Source of the DNA: Sphagnum compactum
Taxonomy: Eukaryota > Bryophyta > Sphagnopsida > Sphagnales
Length of the DNA: 64,000 nt
Assembly: GCA_965153455.1 (NCBI GenBank)
Contig: OZ234494.1
Coordinates: 12,028,001-12,092,000, forward strand
Reading direction: 5' to 3'
Position numbers and translations under genes: made by a program. Below are positions 56,226 to 64,000 of this stretch, in pieces. How positions within the stretch are numbered: position 1 is the first letter of the stretch; the number at the start of each line of letters is the position of its first letter. The notes under the pieces are model-generated. The model was not told the origin of the DNA. It did not search any database and saw only the letters and a program-made list of their open reading frames with translations.

Positions 56226-57690
56226 AAAATCCAACACCCCACCCTCCTCCAAAGGAGAAAAACCTGACACAACTTGAAAAAAAACAACAACCCATATGAA
56301 CTAGAGGAAATGGTTGACACCCACTTGAAGCCAAACACCGAAGAACAAGAAGGATTACAAAGCTCCGGAAGTCTAAGAAGCTTTAATTGTAGGAGTTGAG
56401 AGTAGGAAGAGTGCACTATCCATTGCAAGCCTGTGTTATGACTCCACAACAACTTTCATTATACGAGCATAGAAGTAAACCAACAGCCACCAGTGCACCA
56501 TCCATTGGAAGGCTGAACAACCATGACTCTGTTGAAAATGAACCCCAACTGACTTGACATTGGGTTTCACCTTGGTAGCTTAACCTCAATGGAAAACTGT
56601 TTCCTATCCAACTGCCATCTATGGTGCACTTGTTGCTCTTGGTGGACTCTGGCCTCTGTTGTAAGTGTGGTTAATGTACATACTACTCTATTAGCATGTG
56701 ATTCTCACATGGACACTTTCGTCCTCTTGGAGATTTGAATCCAGGCCTTCTTGCATTTGAAGCTGGGATGCAACATCTGTCCCTTATTTGTATGCAATAA
56801 AACTTACATAAGAGCATCTCCACCAACACACCGAACAACTTATTTTGGATGAAGATTGGTAAAAATTTGCTTGACAGGCTCAGTGAAAATAGATGTGGCT
56901 CAGCATTTTTGCTCAATATGCTAGCCACAAACAAGTGCTCTTGACTGGTCACATATATTGATTAGTTCAGGTGGTTTGTTTATGAGTAGATTCCGACATG
57001 TAGCATCTCAGGTTCATGTTTGTGGGTGGGGCTTGGAATCAGCTTTGCTTTTTCTTGGCAAACTGGTGCAAAATTGCACCCAAAAAAGTTTTTAAAGAAA
57101 GATATTCTTTTGAATTTTTTCGAAAATTTTGCCACAAAAGAGTTTGCGAGATTTACACAGGTTTCTAGTGTTAAATCAGGTTTTTCTGCGAGATTAATTA
57201 TTATTTTGAGAGTTTTGCAATAACTTGTCACCATCAATGCTTTTAGGGACAATCGCCACTAGTGCTCCATCACCAAAATGATAAAAGGAAAAAGGCTGCT
57301 TGGAATCAATCAATCTTGGATGTGAGAAATAGTGATGCAGGGCCAAATGCCAAGTATGGGTGAAGCTGCTCTCAGAGAAGGCAATAATATAGCAGTATAG
57401 GCTGGGATGTGAACTTTTGCTGGAGACCCCAACTATACTCTAGGTTCTTTGCAAACTACATTATCATCATGCATGCCACATGGTGAGTCCATAAAAGATT
57501 TAGTGAAATTTGAAGAAAATTTAGCAAAGTTAGTCAAATTTACACTAAAAACATACATCTGTCAAAGCCTCTGGGAAGCCTATAGTTAGAGAAGCCTATA
57601 GTACAGGTTTTAGACACAATAGGATTCTTGGGTCATTTGGCTTTTGAATCAGTATAATTCATACCCAACAATTTGCGCAGCAACAAATCA
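56226..57690. other. Intergenic DNA
   Basis: No gene supported. On the minus strand at about 56730-56750, GGATTCAAATCTCC resembles a pol III B box and could mark another worn SINE; an A box is not clear. Confidence 0.4.
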
Positions 57691-58595
57691 ACAATTTATA
57701 TGAAGGGTTGTAGTGGGTTCTAAGAGTGTTACAGGAATACTCTTTACTTCTTGATTTGTTTCAGCAATGATCCTGCACTAGTACCCACTCTTTAAATGCT
57801 CCAGCAAAAACTCTTCTTCCATTGCAGGACAGCCCAATTCAGGTACCTCTACTTTCTCAGGAACCATTGCAAATTATTTCAAAAACTAATTTGAAGTTCA
57901 CACAAGCTGCCACCTTGAAACATTTCATTGGTTGATCACCTGTCTGCAGTTTCCACAATGAAGGTGTGGTTGTGTGTTCCCCAGTACAGTTCACTCGATA
58001 TCCCATTTTGTGAGCATAGTGTGGTCAGTACAGATAACATTGAAGAGATTTTCTTGCTCACCATTTGAGTATGAACATCTCAGCTGGTAGCTGCTGCAAG
58101 TCAGAGGTCAGTCGATTGCCAACTAAAATTGGGATTCCATGTTCTCACAAATTTAATTTGGGCAGAAGTTAGAGCTTGGATTGAGAGCAACTTCTGTTGT
58201 AACTGTCTCATAGAAGAACTACCCATATGCAATAAGTTCCTGCTCAAGATTCGGATCTTGTCATACCTTTGTTTCAACCTCATGACAGCACTGGATCATC
58301 TGCATTTTGCTTCCTAATCTAATTAACAAGCTCTTGGGTTTTGCAGATACACAACACATGCATGAGCAAAGCTTTCACCTTAATTCAGCTTAAACAGATT
58401 CTGATTTCTCTGGTTTTGGTCATGATTTGATTGCAGCCTTCCACTCTCATGGGAATCTTGGCTGTTGCAATACAAAGTCCATAGGGGCAGAAGTAGAGGA
58501 TGGAAACTTGTGACAAACCTTTGAACAGACGTATAAAAAAGTCTTAGGAGTAAGCTCTTGCATCCTCTATCTTTAGTGGTAATTATCACTTGCAG

Positions 58596-59008
58596 AGAGT
58601 GGAATTTTTGAAGGCAGCAAAAGAGTGTGCGGGTGCTCTGGTTGCGAAATTCCATGGTAGTCTGCTCTCCATGCTTCCACATGCATACAATAGAGACAGT
58701 GCAAGGATATCATATTTCCTTATAGCCAGCCATTCGTTATATTGTTGCTGCACCCAGCAATTCACACCTTGACAGAGGAGGTGTGAATGGTTGATGGATG
58801 TATGCGAAAGCAAACCATTCGCCACCTGCTTGCGGTTTGATATAACAAAGAGGATGGCAAAAGCATTTTGAAACTTTGGCACTTAGATGCCGAAGTATGT
58901 TGTTGGATAAAATTGAAGAGTCCATCTCCAAAAGGATGAAGCACTTGGTGGGAGGGTCATCTCCAGCCTTCCTTGTGGAGAAGAGGCTTACCAAAACATG
59001 CACAGGTA
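58596..59008 (+). pseudogene. Exon-like fragments of an unidentified gene
   Basis: After CTTGCAG at 58589-58595 an open stretch reads RVEFLKAAKECAGALVAKFH and continues to SYFLIASHS (to about 58735). A second stretch at 58876-59008 reads MLLDKIEESISKRMKHLVGG and AFLVEKRLTKTC and ends at a donor-like CAG/GTATGC. Base composition is close to the exons of the real genes and unlike the flanks. I cannot identify the protein and cannot join the pieces in phase, so this may be a captured or decayed gene fragment. Confidence 0.3.
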
Positions 59009-60329
59009 TGCAAAACTGTTGGAAGCAAACAAGCTTAAGATCAAGTACTAAAAGAGTACCTATATAGAAGAGATGCATACCAAATGGTTACAGTGAGACA
59101 AGGAGCCATCTTCAGTGTCAGCAAGCTTAGCACCTCTCTCTTACTGATTGAACAAAATCCACTTCCCGAAGCAGAAAATTGCATAAAAGCAGAAACTACA
59201 TAAATGAGGATTTTGACTGCAATCAACACTTTCACATTTTGCAAGCTTGCAAGCTACAACACCTTCTATAGTTCCATTAGGAAACATGTGCTTGGTTTAG
59301 TCCAGCTTGTTCTCCTTTGTGTCTAATACTTCCAAAAGTCAACAATGTTGAGCTGGTGGGTGCAAACGTTAGAACCCAATTTTTTGATGCATTGCACAAC
59401 TCGTTTCATAGTCTCAAATCTCTCCCTAGTTTTGTGATGTTGTGATTCCCAGTTCAGCTGAAATGTGAGATGTGCCAACCAAACATGTAAGATATTTCCA
59501 AGCATTGCAAGTAGACATGGAAATGTGGATTCATGTATGAAAAGTCAAAGTTCCTATTCTCATTGCTTGACATAGAGACCCCATGGGTGCCAATTAACTT
59601 AGAATTGGATGATGCTGCTATTTTTTGGAGTGATTGCATATTGGAAATGTTTACCTCAGTGGGATAGACATTTGTTTTTTTGGCTTTCTTTTTGTCATTG
59701 CACATTGTATTGTTCAATATAGTGTAGTTTCACAAGCTTATTGGTAAAAGCCTACAACCTCGGTTTATGAATAGGATAGGTGATTGGTTTGCCGTTATAG
59801 GACAAACACTTGCACCAGTTATTGAAGAGTGAAATTCATAAGGATAACATGATCGCGAGGCCTTAACTCTAGGCACCTACAGGAGACCCCTCCTAGCCTG
59901 GTTTGTGCAAAACCCACTTTGGTAGTCACAAAACCTACTTTGTGTTGTTGGATGCCCTCTAAAAAAGAGGCCCCCTAAGAGTGAAAATCAAGTTGCGCAA
60001 GTGAAAAAGGTGTGTGTATCTCCATTGCCTATAAGCAACAATATACCAAACAAAACAATGTAACATTGCATGCTCATGACAGGAGTGATCATGACTTTGT
60101 GGGCTATTATTAATCATGGAAAAAAGGTGTCCCATGCCATGACCATGGTGCATCACATTAGGGTTCGTTTATGACAACTAGCGTTCAATTTCAGGTTTTT
60201 CATTGTTTCTTTTGCTTTTATACTCTATTCTTTTAACATATATGTATGTACCAAAGATAGTACTTGTGGAGCTATTCATCTCCTCTTGTCATCTTAGTTT
60301 GAGCTTGTGCACATTGACTCCAATTGGCG
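59009..60329. other. Intergenic DNA
   Basis: Gene-like composition fades after about 59320. No supportable coding region; the longest ORF (59454-59717, minus) is unconserved. Confidence 0.5.
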
Positions 60330-60990
60330 CAACCCTAGCCTTGGGCTCGTGACCAAGTCAAGGGGTTGCAAGGTTGCGGGCCAAAAGGGAAACCCAAGAG
60401 TCATGTTGCATGCTCCCGGGAATGCAAGAGAGTGTGAGGGAATAAACCCTCACACTCCCAAGGGAACTCCCACTTTGGGAGTTGGAGTCTCGGTGGACTC
60501 CCGAATGTTCAGAGAGAGATCGCAGGGGTCAAAACCCAATGGATTGAAGAGTTCTTTATATCATTGAAAAGATATTGAAACATAGATGTCTAAAATGGGC
60601 TCGCATGACCCATTTGGACATCTGAAACACAAGTTATGGTCAAAAGAAGGGCCGGAAATCAAATTGGCAATTTGACTCCCGACCACTAAAAGTCGGGAGT
60701 CGACCCGATTTCCTTGCATGCAGGTGGCATGCGACATACCGTTGAAAAGCTCTCAACGAGGGCTACAACTTTGCTTTAGACCTCATCTCAATCAGAGGTC
60801 TGCACGCAAAGTTATGGGCCCCCAAAGTCGTGGGAGTCCCGGCTTGGGGAATTTCGAGACTCCCACTTGGGAGTCCTGGGACAAAATGTCATTTGGATGT
60901 GGGCCTCGTGGAGAGGCACAAAGTATACTATAAGGGGGAAGGTGGTGGCTTCCCCAAGTTCGGGCCGTGGTGAGTCTTGTGAATCCGAGT
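60330..60990 (+). repeat. LTR-like dispersed repeat, copy 2 (forward orientation)
   Basis: It matches the reverse complement of 130-665. Landmarks are GAGTGTGAGGGAATAAACCC, CTCCCAAGGGAACTCCCAC, GGTCAAAAGAAGGGCCGG, CCCGACCACTAAAAGTCGGG (an internal palindrome-like pair CCCGAC/GTCGGG) and TATACTATAAGGGGG near 60925, which looks like a TATA box. An R/U5-like region and leader could follow to about 61200. ORFs across it are repeat-derived. Confidence 0.7.
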
Positions 60991-61440
60991 TTGCCCGTGG
61001 CTCGTCCTAGCACCAAAAGTGCTCCAATTGTGCACTAACCACTTTGTGCAGGTCCGTGTGAATAGTTTGATGCTTGTCATTCTTCCTAGTCCCATCCCAG
61101 AGCTCCAGCATGCCCCTCTACCCCTCCAAAGTGCTGCAAGCCAGGGAGCGTGCCCCGACTCCTTATTCTTCCGTTGTTTTCTGTTTGGACTCACATTTGA
61201 ATCCCTCAAGAATTTGGGAGCGCGTCACCAACCCATGTTTTCTTTGTCTTTCTCCCGTGTTTTCTCTATCTCTTTTTGTTTTTATCTTCCTTTGTTATAT
61301 TTCTTTCATGTATTTTTCTCCTTCTTGGATTTGCTTGCTTCTCACTACCCCTCTTTTCACCTTGAAACTTTGTTTTTGTACATGGGTGGTGTTCAAGATG
61401 GCATGTGGCATTGCAAAATGTGCCAAATCAACATTGTGAA
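60991..61440 (+). other. Sequence downstream of LTR-like copy 2
   Basis: This is less AT-rich, ending in a CT/TTT-rich tract (61230-61380). It could be the leader of the element starting at copy 2, but no primer-binding site for initiator tRNA (TGGTATCAGAG) and no gag were found. Confidence 0.35.
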
Positions 61441-64000
61441 TTAAGCTTTTTTTTGGCTAGATGTAATTGAAGATTTAACGAGTGTAAAAAAAAAAGAATA
61501 ACTTTCAATTTTCAATGAAAAATTCTTTTTAAAAAATAAAATATAACAAACTTAGTTTGTAATGGAAGTTGCACTTTTATGTACCCATTTTGAGAGAGCA
61601 AAGGAGAGTGATTGCTTACTACAAATAATTGCAAGCATTTTTATTTATTCATGTAGTTGTGAAAAGAAAGTGTTATTGAGATATTTTTGGATTGAGTTTT
61701 TGTTTTTTAGGAATAACAACGTTCATAAATTTTATTTTTATCAATGTAGTTTGTGGACAAATGTTTTTGAATTTGAGTATTTGGTTGCTAAGAACAAGCT
61801 TCATATTTCACTTGTATTCATGTAGTTGTGGAAGATAATATGTGTTTTAGATTTAGCTATTTGAGTCATTTCTCCTTCCTCTTCTTTCTATCAAATTTCC
61901 ACCGAAGTCCCCATGATCATGTGAAACTAAACTTATAACCAATTGGATTTGGAGCTCCAATTCCCAAAACAAAACCTAGAAGATTTAACGCCCATTTTAA
62001 AAAAGAATTAACAAGTATTATGTAGTTTCTCATTGATTGCAAAGTAGCCTTATAAGCAATGTGTAGAACTTTAACTAGATCAAATGCTTTAGTTCAATGT
62101 TGGGAATTTATGCATCAATGTTTGAAGCCTTTATGTCTTGATATATTAGAGCTTTTGTATGTCATTGCATTAGTGAACTATATATAAGGGAATCGATAAA
62201 CTATGCATTAATTTATCAAACATTTTTATTAATGATCCATGCCATAATGTATGATTGTACTACTTGGAGGAATGTGTTTCAATTTTTTAAGTTTATAACT
62301 TAGCAATGTGGGTGTTATGGTTCTAGTTCCAAACATTGTTTCAATTTATGCACATCCCCTTATTACAATTGCATTACATGACATTGAACTAAGAAAATGA
62401 TATCTTGCATGTATGTTATGATCTTGTGAATATATACAACCTCACACCGCAAGGTGTTTGTCACTACCATCCTTATGATTTCACATCATCACTTGGTTTT
62501 AAGTGCAACACTAATAGTTGCACAATAAATTAGAAGTTGTAAAATACATGAAGATAGATTAGGTGTGGTCTATCATTGAGACATATTCAAATAAAAGTGA
62601 GCCTACATGATTCAATATTTGTGAGAATACAATAGGCTAACAAAGATTGTGACAAACTCAAAATTACATGTTTTTAGGGGAGATTAATTTTTGTTGGTCA
62701 AAAATTATATCACTATTTTCATCAATGTTATAAACAATCACCATTAACATTGAATGGCATTAAAACATTTTGCATAAAATTTGAAACAACAATATCACTA
62801 AATGCTGCAAAATGTTAATACATTGAAAGTCTATGACACTAAAAACACCTCAATACCATAAACTAAAGTTATTATTACTTATCCAAATGTTTTGCATCGG
62901 CATAGTCTATGAGTTTTAAAAAATATTATAATTTTCATGGAAGCTAGATTGTATATTGTGTGATGCAATACTTTTGATGAACACTACGATACACATACGT
63001 GACAAGGTTGAAGTGTTGTGAACCTTGGAAACCTAAAAAAGAAAATGGGATCATGTGGCTATTAATTATTAATTAAGGACTATCTTCACCATCTTCATAT
63101 GTTTTATAAACAAGTCACCATCACAATTGAATGGCATGAATAATTTAAATCTTGAGGGAATTCAGTTCACTATCCATATAAAGTATGAATTTGTAGACTT
63201 CAAATTGGATCCCAATGCTACATAAATTACATTAAAAATATTTATATTGAAGGTACATCAAAGTATTCAAGCTTATACACCCAGAATTTTTTAAGTGCGG
63301 AATTGATAATAGTTGATTATTTTGTGAAGAGCTCTTTAGCACTCACAAAGGTTGCATTTTATGGCATATTTCATATATAATATTTATAAATAATTTATTA
63401 AATATTAAATATTAATTTATGTCTTAATTAATTTAATTACTACTAAACTAAAAACTACATTAAATTATTAGCCCTTAATTTAAATTAATCAATTTAATTT
63501 AGAAAATTTGTGAAATTAATTCATTTAGATAATTAATTTTTCATATTTAACTTCTTAAATAATTAATTAAACTGAATAATAAAATATTCATATGAATTTA
63601 TTAATCAAATTTAGATAAGTATATGTCTAAAATCAGATAATTAATTATTAGATATTTAATTCAAATAATTATGTCAAATTTTTAATTATAAACTTCAGAT
63701 TAATTAAAGAATTAAAATCAAACACAAAACATGTGGGAAAATCTATTTTGTATTGTAACTAAGGTGCACCTAAAAGATTTAACCCATATGTTTTTGTCTT
63801 CAATATTTCATTTCACAAATTATATAAAGGAGGCGTTTTCTCTTGCATTCTCACAATAAAATACATGTGTTATATTGGGATGAGTTCATAAAAGTTTAAT
63901 CCTAAAAACAAAACATAAAACAAAATAATTTTTTTTTATGTGGCCATTATTTAGTTCACATACCTTTTTAGTATTCTACCTTCCTACCCACCTATTTACT
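61441..64000. other. Very AT-rich gene-free DNA at the right edge
   Basis: No gene supported. From about 63360 to 63720 the sequence is almost entirely A and T, built of TTAATTAAATAATTT-type words, which may act as a matrix-attachment-like or unwinding-prone region. Confidence 0.6.

Noticed and set aside
56683-56952. 89-codon ORF with a PGFKSPRGRK motif
   Set aside because: It probably crosses a worn SINE-like stretch with a B-box-like word; no protein family recognised.

Overview
This is nuclear DNA from a land plant. Three intron-containing genes have plant-type splice sites and plant-specific products: a protein resembling the plastid polymerase-associated PTAC7, tubulin-folding cofactor D, and a DUF789 protein. 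They sit in long, AT-rich, transposon-derived intergenic DNA. I cannot name the species. The gene sequences are clearly land-plant but divergent from the flowering-plant versions I know, and the retroelement type makes a fern or another non-seed plant plausible. That placement is inference.

Layout. Positions 130-665 hold an LTR-like repeat in reverse orientation; a second copy in forward orientation lies at 60330-60990. Positions 780-7063 hold a decayed Ty3/gypsy-type retrotransposon in forward orientation. Its order is gag with two zinc knuckles, a retropepsin-like segment, a C5-cytosine DNA methyltransferase, reverse transcriptase, RNase H, integrase and a C-terminal PHD finger. About 7390-13900 is non-coding, apart from foldback DNA at 7388-7541 and a promoter-like island at 9320-9790 that has no gene behind it.

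The gene cluster spans 14.5-36.9 kb. A three-exon PTAC7-like gene (+, 14581-17341) converges on the 19-coding-exon TBCD gene (-, 18803-28496, 1317 aa). Upstream of TBCD lies the six-exon DUF789 gene (-, 32023-35282, 461 aa). All splice junctions in the three models are GT-AG and keep the reading frame.

From 37 to 64 kb I see no intact gene. This part holds several poly-G tracts, a tandem repeat carrying heat-shock elements (40340-40571), SINE-like sequences, a broken hAT-type transposase (46685-47881, -), at least five copies of an unclassified hairpin-bearing repeat (39.6, 54.1, 55.1, 55.7 and 56.0 kb), exon-like fragments near 58.6-59.0 kb, and very AT-rich DNA to the right edge.

The most interesting object is the retrotransposon. 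It joins a DNA methyltransferase to its polyprotein and ends in a PHD finger, so an intact relative could in principle write and read chromatin marks. This copy is dead. Its stop codons are mostly TAG at places where Gln is plausible, which is what deamination of methylated CAG sites would leave.
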